Assembly (NCBI GenBank): GCA_002479765.1
Contig: DLOZ01000020.1
Coordinates: 248-40,514 of the forward strand
DNA: 40,267 nucleotides
Source of the DNA: Sphingomonadales bacterium UBA7471
GTDB lineage: Bacteria; Pseudomonadota; Alphaproteobacteria; Sphingomonadales; Sphingomonadaceae
Direction: 5' to 3'
The position numbers and the translations under genes were made by a program. Below, one piece after another: positions 8,712 to 18,700 of this stretch (within the stretch, counting starts at the first letter, position 1; each line of letters starts with the position of its first letter). The notes beneath the pieces are model-generated. The model did not search any database and was not told the DNA's origin. It saw only the letters and a program-made list of their open reading frames with translations.

Positions 8712-9851
8712 ATGACATACACATTATGGGGCTCAGCCCATTCTCTCTACACGGGCAAAGCGCGATCCTATCTCGTCAAAAAGGGCCTGCCTTTTCGCGA
8801 GCGCTATCCATCTGATCCCGAGTTTGCCAGCAGGATACTGCCTGCGGTCGGTCATTTTGTTGTACCCGTGCTCGAAACGGACAATGGCGAGATTATCCAG
8901 GACAGTGGCGATATTATAGACTTTCTGGAGCAGCGCCATGCTGAGCCACCGCTCGAGCCCCAATCGCCAGTGCAGCAGTGGGTGTCGTTGATTTTTGATG
9001 CCTTTGGTTCGGAATATCTGCTGCCGCTGGCGATGCACTATCGCTGGTCCTACCGCGATGAGCAGGAGACATTTTTGCGTGCAGAATTCGGGCGCGCAAC
9101 GGTCGCTGGAACGGATCGCTCCGCACGGCGCGAATCTGCAGCACGGACGATGGAATTTTTTGCCGGTTTCTTAGCCAATCTTGGTGTCTTTCCTGAGGTC
9201 ATCGCTGCGATGGAAGATTCCTATCTGGCGCTGATCGACGCGCTGGATAACCATTTTCAGCATCATCCTTATTTGCTGGGCGGCAGGCCGTGCCGCGGGG
9301 ACTTTGGCATGATGGCGCCCTTGTTCGCGCATCTCGGCCGCGATCCTGTTCCAGCCATGCTGATGAAGACAAAGGCGCCCAACCTGTTCCGCTGGACGGA
9401 ACGGATGAACGCTGTGCCCATCAGCGACGGAGAATATCCAGGCTATGGTGAGGACTATTGCGGCCAGGACACCGTTCCCGAAACGCTCATCGCCGTGCTC
9501 AAAATTGTCTTTGCCGACTGGACACCCGGATTGAAAGCCGATGCCGACTGCTTCAATGCATGGGCGGCGCACAAGAAAGCTGGCGATGTGGTCTCGAAAT
9601 CGGGAGAGCCACAAATTCACCCCAATGTCGGGAAAGTGGAATATCCTTGGCGCGGCGTGACGATGAAGCGGGGCAGCGCGCCACATATGCTCTGGATGTT
9701 CGCCAGAGCACAAGAGCTGGCCGCGAACAGCGCAGGTGAAGCAGGCGAACGATTGAGTGCGCTCATTGGACAAGTCGAGGGCCAAGAAGCGATGGAAGTC
9801 AGCCTTGCCAAGCGGATCATGCGCGATAAAAATATGCTGGTTCTTGCCTGA
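8712..9851 (+). CDS. Glutathione S-transferase-fold family protein
   Basis: A 379-residue protein, much longer than a standard ~200-residue GST. Residues 1-80 look like the thioredoxin-fold GST N-domain ('LWGSAHSLYTGKARSYLVKKGLPF', then 'VVPVLETDNGEIIQDSGDIIDFLEQR' with the cis-Pro and Asp-Ser glutathione-contact region). A helical GST C-domain follows to about 240 ('YLLGGRPCRGDFGMMAPLFAHL'). The last ~130 residues are an extension I cannot assign. Glutathione binding is inferred and the substrate is unknown. ATG 8712 is preferred over the TTG at 8706. It stands alone, downstream of nested palindromes that may be its operator, and converges on the TSUP gene. Confidence 0.75.
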   Translation: MTYTLWGSAHSLYTGKARSYLVKKGLPFRERYPSDPEFASRILPAVGHFVVPVLETDNGEIIQDSGDIIDFLEQRHAEPPLEPQSPVQQWVSLIFDAFGSEYLLPLAMHYRWSYRDEQETFLRAEFGRATVAGTDRSARRESAARTMEFFAGFLANLGVFPEVIAAMEDSYLALIDALDNHFQHHPYLLGGRPCRGDFGMMAPLFAHLGRDPVPAMLMKTKAPNLFRWTERMNAVPISDGEYPGYGEDYCGQDTVPETLIAVLKIVFADWTPGLKADADCFNAWAAHKKAGDVVSKSGEPQIHPNVGKVEYPWRGVTMKRGSAPHMLWMFARAQELAANSAGEAGERLSALIGQVEGQEAMEVSLAKRIMRDKNMLVLA

Positions 9852-9924
9852 TACTCTTTACTGTTCAAGGCGAGGCTGTGCCAAAGTGACCGTTAGTATT
9901 CTGTAGGTCCGCTCGCGCTTAATG

Positions 9925-10671
9925 TTACGAAAGCCCCTGCGCCTGCCAAAGCAGCCGCAGCGCGGCGTAGCCGACCAATATCGCGGTAAATGTGCGCAGA
10001 AGCCGCGGCGACAAATAGCGCATTCCGAATATGCTTCCGATCTGCCCACCGACCAACACGGCAGCGAGTAACACGCCATATTCCATCGCGGGCACCGCAA
10101 GCGACTGTGCCCCTGCCTTTATGACCTGCCCAGCCAAACCGGCGGCCGAATTAATCAAGATATAGAGCGAAGCAAAGGCGGCGATGCGCCGCGCCTCTGC
10201 CCAGCGGATAAGGTGCAGTATCGGCGCCATGAATATTCCTCCGCCAATCCCGGATAGACCAGCCAGCAGACCAACGCCGCCAGAAATCGCCAAAAGCAAT
10301 GGCTTGGGCAACGTGCGTGCCGACAGCTTTTCAGGCTGAAGCAGCAGGGCAATGGCAGATGCAAATAATGCCACGCCCAATATCGTGAGGAAAATCCATT
10401 GCTTCAGCGGTACAAGCCCGCCCAGAAACGCGAGTGGCGCGGACACCAGCAACAATGGCATGACTTGCGGCCAAGACACCAGCCCGGCGCGTATGAAGCG
10501 GATGCTACCGCCTGTCACCACAATGATATTGCATAGCAAGGCGATGACCGGGATTAGCCGATAATCAACGCCCCATAGCGCCAGCAGCGCTGTATAGGTT
10601 GATCCCCCGCCAAAGCCGACCGAGGCATACACAAAAGCCACGAGAGCGAAGAGCCCAGTCAACCAGATCAT
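9925..10671 (-). CDS. Sulfite exporter TauE/SafE (TSUP) family membrane protein
   Basis: A 248-residue, almost entirely hydrophobic protein with about eight membrane segments arranged as two related halves. Each half carries a glycine-rich loop ('YASVGFGGGSTYTALLAL' near residue 15 and 'LAGLSGIGGGIFMAPIL' near the middle), the hallmark of the TSUP family. Members export sulfite, sulfoacetate or related organosulfur anions across the inner membrane; the substrate here cannot be read from sequence. GGGGAGG lies just before the ATG at 10671. It follows secA by only 24 bases on the same strand, so it is probably read through from secA. Confidence 0.85.
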   Translation of the reverse strand: MIWLTGLFALVAFVYASVGFGGGSTYTALLALWGVDYRLIPVIALLCNIIVVTGGSIRFIRAGLVSWPQVMPLLLVSAPLAFLGGLVPLKQWIFLTILGVALFASAIALLLQPEKLSARTLPKPLLLAISGGVGLLAGLSGIGGGIFMAPILHLIRWAEARRIAAFASLYILINSAAGLAGQVIKAGAQSLAVPAMEYGVLLAAVLVGGQIGSIFGMRYLSPRLLRTFTAILVGYAALRLLWQAQGLS

Positions 10672-10695
10672 CCTCGCCCTCCCCGTTCAACGCTT

Positions 10696-13425
10696 TTAAT
10701 AAGCGCCGTGACAGTGCTTATATTTTTGCCCGGAACCACAAGGGCATGGGTCGTTACGGCGCAAGTCCGGATTGCCGGCAAACGGATCGTTTGTACCCGA
10801 TGCGACGGCTGGGCGTGGGATCGTCGTCGTGACAAAGCCAAGTGAACCAGCATCGATGTCATTGCTGTCATCTTCACCCGTGAACGGATCGATATGTGTC
10901 GTCAGGAAATCCGGCAATTCAGGTAGTTGAGGCGGAACAATCTCTTCTTCTGCGCGGAAGTCGTTGGTGGCGATTGTCTTGGTCACGCCTTCACGAATGG
11001 CACCCAACATGCGTTCAAACAGGCCAAATGCTTCCTGCTTATATTCATTGACCGGATTCTTCTGCGCATAAGCGCGCAAGTAAATAACCTGACGCAGAGC
11101 ATCCAAAGTTGACAAATGCTCTTTCCAATGATGGTCGAGCGTTTGCAGCAAAATACTCTTTTCCACCTGACGCCATAAAGTTTGGTCAAGATCAGCGCCC
11201 TTTGCCTTAAACCGGGCGGTCGCCAGGTCAGCAATTCGGGTTTCAATGATTTCGGGCTCAAGGCCGTCTTCTTGCAACCAGCTATCGATGTCCGGAGCAA
11301 GCCCCAGAACTTGCGCACATTGCTGCTTCAGTCCATCCACATCCCATTGCTCGGGATAGGTGCCTTCTGGGCAGTGATCACCAACCAGATTGTTGACCGT
11401 GTCGTTGAGCATATCCTCAATGATATCGTCGACGGCTTCGGCGTCCATAATTTCGCTGCGCTGGTCGTAAATAACCTTGCGCTGGTCGTTCATGACGTCG
11501 TCATATTCCACCAACTGCTTGCGGATATCGTAGTTCCGGGCTTCGACCTTGCGTTGTGCGGTTTCAATGGCTTTTGACAACCATTTGCCGCCGATGGCCT
11601 CTCCGTCTTCCAGACTGGAATTCATCATGCGCGAGAATAATGTTTCGGAACCGAATATGCGCAGAAGATCATCGTCGAGCGACAAATAGAAGCGCGAGAG
11701 ACCGGGGTCACCCTGGCGGCCTGAACGGCCACGCAGCTGGTTATCGATACGACGGCTTTCATGCCGTTCGGTCGCCAGAACAAACAATCCGCCCGCTTCG
11801 ACAACCTTGGCTTTTTCAGCAGCGATTTCGGCTTTTAATGCTTCAATTGCGGCATCGCGCTCGGGGCCTTCGGGTACATCACCCAATTCGTCTTCCAAAC
11901 GGAATTCAAAGTTCCCGCCCAGCTGAATATCAGTGCCGCGTCCAGCCATGTTGGTGGCAATGGTTACGCTGCCGAAACGACCGGCTTGCGCCACAATACG
12001 CGCTTCGCTTTCGTGGAAACGCGCATTCAGAACGCTGTGCTTCACATTTTCCTTTTCCAGGAACTCGGAGAGCAATTCGGATTTTTCAATGGAAACAGTA
12101 CCAACCAAAACGGGCTGGCCCCGCTCATTTGCTTCGCGAATCGTCTTGGCGATGGCCCCAAATTTGTCCTGCGTATTTTTGTAGAACTGGTCGTCTTCAT
12201 CAATACGCTGCACGGGCAAGTTGGTGGGAATTTCGACGACGTTCAGCTTGTAAATTTCGTGGAATTCACCAGCTTCGGTCGCCGCGGTTCCGGTCATGCC
12301 CGACAATTTGGGATACATGCGGAAATAATTCTGGAAGGTGATCGTTGCGAGCGTCTGGTTTTCTGGTTCAATGTCGACGCCTTCTTTCGCTTCGACTGCC
12401 TGATGCAGGCCATTTGACCAGCGACGTCCATCCATCATGCGACCGGTGAATTCGTCGATGATGACGACTTTGCCGTCTTTGACAATGTAATCAATGTCGC
12501 GCTTAAACATCACATTGGCTTTGAGCGCCTGATCCAGATGGTGCACAACCAAGGTGTTTTCATAATCATACAAGTTAGTGCCAGTCAGCAAACCTGCGTC
12601 CTCAAGCAAGCGTTCTGCCTTTTCGGTGCCCTCTTCGGTCAACGTGACATTGCGGCTCTTTTCGTCTTTTTCATAATCACTGTCGTCGAGTTGAAGGACA
12701 ACCGCATGCACCTGCATATATAATTCTGATTTATCATCGGTTGGGCCCGAAATAATCAGCGGCGTCCGTGCTTCATCGACCAGGATCGAATCCACTTCGT
12801 CGACAATCGCAAAGTTAAATGGACGCTGTACCATTTGTGCGCGTTCATATTTCATATTGTCGCGCAGATAGTCGAAACCAAGCTCGTTGTTGGTCGCATA
12901 GGTGATATCACAGGCATAAGCGGCACGGCGCTCATGCTCGGGAATGTTCGGAACAACGACACCCGTGGTCAACCCAAGAAAGCCGTAAATCTTGCTCATC
13001 CATTCGGCGTCACGGCGCGCAAGATAGTCGTTCACGGTTACAACATGGACACCCTTGCCTTCGATCGCGTTCAGATAGCACGCCAAAGTCTCGGTCAGTG
13101 TCTTGCCTTCACCCGTGCGCATTTCGGCAATTTCGCCGCGATGGAGAACGATACCGCCGACCATCTGCACATCGAAATGGCGCATACCCATGACACGCTT
13201 CGACGCCTCACGTACCGTCGCAAATGCTTCGGGCAAAATATCATCAAGCGTTTCGCCGGCAGTCAGGCGGTCACGGAAAATCTGGGTCTGCCCCTTCAAC
13301 CGCTCATCATCCATGGCCGAAATTTCGTCTTCGAGCGCGTTGATCTTGTCGACGATCTTCATGATCGATTTGACGTAACGGTCGTTAGACGAACCGAAAA
13401 TGGCTTTGGCAATTCCGCCGAGCAT
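10696..13425 (-). CDS. secA: Preprotein translocase ATPase SecA
   Basis: A 909-residue motor that pushes unfolded preproteins through SecYEG at the inner membrane. It begins with the classic 'MLGGIAKAIFGSSNDRYVK'. The motor has Walker A 'MRTGEGKT' near residue 100, Walker B 'IVDEVDSILVDEARTPL', the 'TNMAGRGTDIQLGG' motif and 'NQLRGRSGRQGDPG'. The C-terminus carries the SEC-C zinc motif 'CPCGSGQKYKHCHG', which binds SecB and phospholipid. ATG 13425 is supported by AAAGGA about 8 bases upstream; an earlier in-frame ATG at 13446 would add seven residues. A terminator separates it from the small gene upstream. Confidence 0.98.
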   Translation of the reverse strand: MLGGIAKAIFGSSNDRYVKSIMKIVDKINALEDEISAMDDERLKGQTQIFRDRLTAGETLDDILPEAFATVREASKRVMGMRHFDVQMVGGIVLHRGEIAEMRTGEGKTLTETLACYLNAIEGKGVHVVTVNDYLARRDAEWMSKIYGFLGLTTGVVVPNIPEHERRAAYACDITYATNNELGFDYLRDNMKYERAQMVQRPFNFAIVDEVDSILVDEARTPLIISGPTDDKSELYMQVHAVVLQLDDSDYEKDEKSRNVTLTEEGTEKAERLLEDAGLLTGTNLYDYENTLVVHHLDQALKANVMFKRDIDYIVKDGKVVIIDEFTGRMMDGRRWSNGLHQAVEAKEGVDIEPENQTLATITFQNYFRMYPKLSGMTGTAATEAGEFHEIYKLNVVEIPTNLPVQRIDEDDQFYKNTQDKFGAIAKTIREANERGQPVLVGTVSIEKSELLSEFLEKENVKHSVLNARFHESEARIVAQAGRFGSVTIATNMAGRGTDIQLGGNFEFRLEDELGDVPEGPERDAAIEALKAEIAAEKAKVVEAGGLFVLATERHESRRIDNQLRGRSGRQGDPGLSRFYLSLDDDLLRIFGSETLFSRMMNSSLEDGEAIGGKWLSKAIETAQRKVEARNYDIRKQLVEYDDVMNDQRKVIYDQRSEIMDAEAVDDIIEDMLNDTVNNLVGDHCPEGTYPEQWDVDGLKQQCAQVLGLAPDIDSWLQEDGLEPEIIETRIADLATARFKAKGADLDQTLWRQVEKSILLQTLDHHWKEHLSTLDALRQVIYLRAYAQKNPVNEYKQEAFGLFERMLGAIREGVTKTIATNDFRAEEEIVPPQLPELPDFLTTHIDPFTGEDDSNDIDAGSLGFVTTTIPRPAVASGTNDPFAGNPDLRRNDPCPCGSGQKYKHCHGAY

Positions 13426-13483
13426 AACTAATTCCTTTGAATTCATGGGGGAGACGCGCGCAAGTTGGCGCGAAATAGGGTAT

Positions 13484-13509
13484 AAAAAAGGTGCACCGCA
13501 ACGGGTGCA
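13484..13509 (-). terminator. Rho-independent terminator between the 13.5-kb small gene and secA
   Basis: Read on the minus strand, TGCACC and GGTGCA (bases 13509-13504 and 13497-13492) form a 6-bp stem with a six-base loop, followed by CC and a run of six T (13489-13484). It lies just after the stop of the upstream small gene and before the secA ribosome site, so secA probably has its own promoter. Confidence 0.65.
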
Positions 13510-13515
13510 AAAGCC

Positions 13516-13788
13516 CTACCCTAAAATAATATCATGCCGATAAACCGGTGTGTCGGGTGCCAATGCAACGAACGCGATGCTGCCTTCGACGGGCATCAAA
13601 TGCACGCGCGCAGTCGGCGTCGCATGCACCGGCTGCTCAAACGCTTTATCAGCTTCCTGTGCCGAAGTGGTGACGTAAGCCTGAACTGCGGCCGAATCCA
13701 CTGACATGGACGACGAAGAAACGGGGCGCGCAGCCTCCGCAGCGGAAAACCCGCTCAACATCGCCAGTAAGTAAATCAATATGCGCAT
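13516..13788 (-). CDS. Small predicted secreted protein, unknown function
   Basis: A 90-residue protein that I do not recognise. It opens with a clear Sec signal peptide ('MRILIYLLAMLSGFSAAEA', cut likely after AEA near residue 19), leaving ~70 mature residues rich in Ser, Ala, Val and Pro with no cysteine and no known motif ('SIAFVALAPDTPVYRHDIILG' at the end). The product is probably periplasmic. AGGG sits ahead of the ATG. It lies on the same strand as another tiny exported protein (13861-14079), 72 bp away, and is followed by a terminator before secA. The signal peptide and ribosome site support a real gene. Confidence 0.6.
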   Translation of the reverse strand: MRILIYLLAMLSGFSAAEAARPVSSSSMSVDSAAVQAYVTTSAQEADKAFEQPVHATPTARVHLMPVEGSIAFVALAPDTPVYRHDIILG

Positions 13789-13860
13789 ATATGGCCCTGT
13801 TCGGTGCTGTGGCGGATATAGTTAGCCGCAGCGGCAAAGTCCACACCGAAGGCGCGCCGT

Positions 13861-14079
13861 TTACTCACTGGCTGCGCTGGTCTTAAGGTCTTCATGCTCC
13901 AGTGACATCTGGAACGTGATGCGTTTGGCCTGTGGCTTGCCGTCACTATCCAGAAACGGGGCGACATCACGGGTTCCACTAACAGTGCAAGCGAATGAAA
14001 CCGGCGAAGGCAACGTAGGTTTTTCGGCGTTTGTTTCGGCCACAATTGATGCTAGCGCCAGCACCAAATAAAAAAACAT
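13861..14079 (-). CDS. Small predicted secreted protein, unknown function
   Basis: A 72-residue product I do not recognise. A short signal peptide ('MFFYLVLALASIVAETNA', cut near residue 18-20) is followed by a ~52-residue mature part with one cysteine ('SFACTVSGTRDVAPF') and a charged C-terminus. ATG 14079 is preferred because GGGGAG lies about 9 bases upstream; a longer frame from 14115 would place charged residues ahead of the hydrophobic stretch. It diverges from argJ with 48 bp between start codons. The pair with 13516-13788 may form one unit of envelope proteins. Confidence 0.55.
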   Translation of the reverse strand: MFFYLVLALASIVAETNAEKPTLPSPVSFACTVSGTRDVAPFLDSDGKPQAKRITFQMSLEHEDLKTSAASE

Positions 14080-14127
14080 GTCTTTGTTCTCCCCGATCTC
14101 ACGGGGGTTTAGCAAAAGGTTTCTTAA

Positions 14128-15351
14128 GTGTTAGTAAAATCACCGCTCGCAAAACCATTTCCCATCATGCCTGAAATCGCGGGTGCAACGCCCCGTGTGG
14201 CGCGGGCTGGGTATAAGGATTGGGGTCGCTGCGACTTAAGCTATATCGCGCTGGACGAAGGCACAACGGTCGCTGGCGTCACAACACAAAATATATGCTG
14301 CTCTGCCGAAGTCGACCTTTGCCGCGCCAATTTGGCGCATGGCCGCGCGCGGGCTTTGGTGGTGAATGCCGGAAACAGCAATGCCTTTACCGGACAGCGC
14401 GGCAAGGACGCAGTAGATGCAATTACCGCGCAAGTTGCAGGTCATCTGAACTGCGATGCTTCGGAAATTTTCGTTTCGTCCACGGGTGTTATCGGCGTTC
14501 CCCTGCCCATCGACAAAGCGGTGTCTGGATTGACCGCAGTCTTTGATGCGGCACCGTGCACTTGGGAAGACGTGACGCACACGATTGGCACCACCGACAC
14601 CTTTGCCAAAGGCGCGACCGCAAGCGCAATGGTCGATGGCCGCAAAGTGCAGCTCGTGGGCATCATCAAGGGTTCAGGCATGATCGCGCCCGACATGGCA
14701 ACGATGCTTGGCTATATTTTCACCGACGCCGTTGTCGACGCCGCTTTTTTGCAGCAGATGTTATCGGCTTCCAACAAAACCAGTTTCAGCTGTATCACCG
14801 TCGATAGCGACACATCGACCAGCGATACTGTGTTGGCATTTGCGACGGGGAAAGCAGGCAATACGCCACTTACGTCTTATGACGATGCTGGCGCGGACGC
14901 GTTTGCTGCGGCGCTGAATGACATCTGCCGTCAACTCGCGCATCTCGTTGTCCGCGATGGCGAAGGTGCGCAGAAGTTTATCGAAATCAATGTGTCCGGC
15001 GCGGCGAATGATGACAGCGCGCGGCGGATCGGCTTGGCCATTGCCAACTCGCCCTTGGTCAAAACCGCGATTGCCGGTGAAGATGCCAATTGGGGCCGCG
15101 TCGTCATGGCCGTTGGCAAAGCAGGAGAGCCTGCAAACCGCGACAGCCTATCCATCAGTTTTGGGGCAACACAAGTTGCGCGCAATGGCTTAGCGGTCGC
15201 CGGATATGATGAAGCACCGGTGGCGCAACATCTCAAGCAGAATGAAATTCAAATCGGCGTTGATCTTGGTATCGGGGCCGGGCGTGCAACGGTCTGGACC
15301 TGCGACCTCACCCACGGCTACATAAGCATCAACGCCGATTATCGCAGTTAA
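14128..15351 (+). CDS. argJ: Bifunctional ornithine acetyltransferase / N-acetylglutamate synthase ArgJ
   Basis: A 407-residue precursor that self-cleaves into alpha and beta chains. It moves the acetyl group from N-acetylornithine to glutamate, cycling acetyl in arginine synthesis. The cleavage motif is intact: 'KGSGMIAPDMATMLGYIFTD', where the new N-terminal nucleophile is Thr192 after Ala191. Family signatures 'VNAGNSNAFTGQRG' and 'GEDANWGRVVMAVGKAG' are also present. The start is a GTG at 14128 with AAAAGG about 9 bases ahead. It ends tail-to-tail with trxA, sharing four bases. Whether it also has the acetyl-CoA-dependent synthase activity cannot be read from sequence. Confidence 0.97.
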   Translation: MLVKSPLAKPFPIMPEIAGATPRVARAGYKDWGRCDLSYIALDEGTTVAGVTTQNICCSAEVDLCRANLAHGRARALVVNAGNSNAFTGQRGKDAVDAITAQVAGHLNCDASEIFVSSTGVIGVPLPIDKAVSGLTAVFDAAPCTWEDVTHTIGTTDTFAKGATASAMVDGRKVQLVGIIKGSGMIAPDMATMLGYIFTDAVVDAAFLQQMLSASNKTSFSCITVDSDTSTSDTVLAFATGKAGNTPLTSYDDAGADAFAAALNDICRQLAHLVVRDGEGAQKFIEINVSGAANDDSARRIGLAIANSPLVKTAIAGEDANWGRVVMAVGKAGEPANRDSLSISFGATQVARNGLAVAGYDEAPVAQHLKQNEIQIGVDLGIGAGRATVWTCDLTHGYISINADYRS

Positions 15352-15668
15352 AGCGCGGCTTCCAACCAGCTTTTCAGATGAGCCTTTGGCGCAGCGCCGA
15401 CTTTCGTGTCCGCAATTTCGCCGCCTTTGAACAGGATCATCGTTGGGATGCCGCGCACGCCATATTTTGCTGGCGTATCGGGGTGATCGTCAATGTTCAG
15501 CTTCACGATCTCGACCTGACCAGCCAGTTCTTCGCTGATTTCTTCAAGGCTTGGGCCAATCATTTTGCATGGACCACACCATTCGGCCCAAAAATCGACC
15601 AATACGGGTTTGCCCGATGCCAGTACTTCTGATGCGAAATCATTATCGCCTACGGATTTGGTAGCCAT
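15348..15668 (-). CDS. trxA: Thioredoxin
   Basis: A 106-residue classical thioredoxin with the WCGPC active site (Cys31, Cys34), the buried Asp25 ('LVDFWAEWCGPCK') and the cis-proline in 'GIPTMILF'. It reduces disulfides in cytoplasmic proteins using electrons from thioredoxin reductase. ATG 15668 is chosen because AAGGAGA lies about 7 bases upstream and the protein then starts like other TrxA; the frame is open further but without support. It follows addA by 81 bp on the same strand and may be the last gene of the divL-addA operon or have its own promoter in that gap. Confidence 0.97.
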   Translation of the reverse strand: MATKSVGDNDFASEVLASGKPVLVDFWAEWCGPCKMIGPSLEEISEELAGQVEIVKLNIDDHPDTPAKYGVRGIPTMILFKGGEIADTKVGAAPKAHLKSWLEAAL

Positions 15669-15749
15669 GTTTGTCTCCTTTGTTGCCACCCATGTATGCC
15701 CACTGCCAAATGCTGACAAGCGCCAAGGCAGATAGTTTTTGTTCTGCCG

Positions 15750-18700
15750 TCAAGAGGTAGGATAATAAGGCGCCAATATCTCGTCCGAAAGCGTTATAAA
15801 CCGGGGTGCGTGCGTAAACAGCAAAGCGACCTCAATCTTGCAATCCGGGAAAATCGTCCGCAGCGCCGCGCGATAATGTGCCATTTGGCGCACATGCGGA
15901 ACGGGAACGCTATGTGCATCGCCGGGAACGCTTCGACCCGTTTTGAAATCAACCGCGCGCACCAATCCCGGTTCGACGAGCAGCCGGTCAATACGGCCAT
16001 TGATCACGGTTTCGCCCACAACAGCCACAAGCGGGACCTCAGCGCGCGCTAGCGGACCGAAAAAGGCCGCCCAGGCCGGATCGCTGATAACCCCGTTCAC
16101 TTCGGCCAACAATTGGGCCGGGTCGATATCATCGTTTCGTGCCTGAACTGCCAGCCATTGCTCCGCAGTTTTGAGCGACTCGCTATCCGTGATGCGTTCA
16201 AACAAAGCGTGGATCAGCTTCCCGCGATTGGCGGCTTTGCGCATCGCAGCGTTTGCAGGGGCATCGCCATAATCGTCATCGTCAAGCCGCGATGGCACCA
16301 AAGGACGCGGTGGGCGTTGCTCAATAGGCGCAGGGGCGAATAGCCATTCGGGGCTGGCTGGCCGAGCTACCGTCGGCGATTGCTTTTTCGCAGACGTTAC
16401 CGGCGCCACCATCGACGCGCCTTCCGCGCCCACATGGCGCATCACCCTGCCCCAGCGCATGTCGTCTTCCCAAATGCAACCGAGCGCCCTCATGCCTTTT
16501 TCAATCGCGGCGCACCAGCTTTCGGCAGGTGCCTCGCCCTTGCGGCTAATGCCCAACGACCCCGCCATAATCAGCCGCTCCTCCGCGCGCGTGATGGCCA
16601 CATATAATAACCGCTTATGCTCCTGCAGTTCGCGGGTTTTCTGCATCTCGACAATGTCTTGCAAACGGCCTGACTGCTCGCTTTTGCGAATGGGCAGCAA
16701 CGGCGTACGTTGTCCCTCGTCCATCAACAGCTCAACCGACTGATCGGGCTTTTTTGTTGGATCAGACGTAATGTCCGCCAAAATGACCACGGGTGCTTGC
16801 AAGCCCTTGGCACCATGAACGGTCATGACGCGGACTTCCTTGGTGCTGTTGTCACTTTCGCGTTTGATTTCAATTTCGCCGCGGTCGAACCACGCCATAA
16901 ACTTTTGCAGGCCGCCGCCATGCTGTTGTTCGAACTGAAGTGCCGAATTCAACATTTCTTCGATAGGAACCAAAACCTCGCGTCCCAAACGCGCGGTAAA
17001 TTTGCGCCGCGCGCCAATGGGTCCGGACAAAATTTGCTCGAGGAAATGATACACGGTCGTGAAATCAGCCGCAGCCAGCATATCGCGCAACGGCGCAAGA
17101 TCATCCGCAAGTTCGGGTTTCCCGCGGATATGCTGCCACAGGCTGCCCTCGCGATCGCCGACATAGCCGTGCGTCAGCAACTGATCCTGCGTCCACCCGA
17201 TGATGGGTGAAACCAGCAAGCACGCAAGGCTCAGGTCATCATTTGGCTGAAGCACAAATTTGATTGCCGCCAGCAGGTCTTGCACCACCAACGGCTGCAA
17301 CAGCTTCAGCCTGTCGATGCCCGCCACCGCAACGTTGCGTTCGTGCAATTGCGCGACCAGCAACGACGCCATGTCACCGCGGCTGCGCAGCAGGAACATG
17401 ATGTCGCCCGGCTCCAAATGACGCCCCTGGCTTTCCAACCAAGGCTTCTCGTCAATGAGTGCCTTCGCATGATCGGCCAATCGTTCGGCCAGTGCGCGCT
17501 TTTCGTCGCTGAACCAGTCTTCTTCCTCATCCGACGAATCGCTATCGTTCGCGGCGTTCGGCTTTGCGGATATGGGCTGCAAAAGCTCGACCATGCCGAT
17601 GTCCGGTTTTTCGCTGTAATGCGGGTCAATGATATCGTTGATGCCAAAATCGGCAGAACCAGACTCGTCGATCACCGCGTTTACAAAATCGAGTATCGGC
17701 GCGGTCGAACGGAAACTGCGCGACAAGGTAAGCCGTTTCAGTTCGCTGCCGGCGGCATCAATGCGGTCGGCAAAATAGCGGCCAGCTTCCTCATATTGTT
17801 CAGGCGCGGTTCCCTGAAATCCGTATATCGCTTGTTTGAAATCGCCGACGGAAAACAGCGTGCGGGTCTTTTCGGGGTTGGCACCCATGCCGCTGTAAAA
17901 ATCGTCACTCAGCGCACTGATGATATCCCATTGCGCTTTGTTGGTGTCCTGCGCCTCATCCACCAAGATATGGTCTATCTGCTTGTCGAGTTTAAACCGG
18001 ACCCATTGCGCCATTTGGCCATGCTGCAAAAGTTCGGCGGTGCGCCGGATCATATCGTCAAAATCAACCGCGCCGATGGCATGTTTGGCGCGACTATATT
18101 GCGCCGCAAATTCCTTGCCAATGCACAATGCGCGCGCCAGCCGGTCGGCATATTGCGCGCGTGTCACTTCGCCCAATAGTTGGTTGGTCCAGTTGAACAT
18201 TTCGAGCGCGTGTTCGGCATAGACCTCCGTTGTCGGTGTATGTCCGCTCGTCGAAATCTGGGGATCACCCTTGGCCGTTGACCAACAGCGATGCAGATCG
18301 AGCAAGAGCGCCGCGCGTTCGGTTGGTGTTCGCGATAGCCAATCCTGAAGGACTGCCGCACGTTTGCCGCCGCGGCTATCTGCCTTGTTATTGCCCCACA
18401 AAAGGTTGGCATCGATGACCGCCTGCAATGTCGCACGTGGAATGCGCGCATCGGCAAAGGCGTCTTCCAGCATATCCTCAACAGGGCCATCGAAATGTAC
18501 GCCTGCCAGTCGCCGTGCCCAGACCACCGCGCCGGCATCATTGGGAATCATGGTCATGACATCCGGCGACGCCGCCGCCCGATGCAGGAACCGCAGGGCA
18601 GCGTCCTCACCCATATCAAGCGAAAGTTCCTGCAGGTCCGTGACCATTTTCGTATCGCCGCGCGCTTCGGCTTCAAGCACGAGATTTACCAATGCTTCGC

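Noticed and set aside
17280..18179. Plus-strand frame of 299 codons opposite addA
   Set aside because: Shadow of the UvrD-like helicase region; no credible start signal or protein family.
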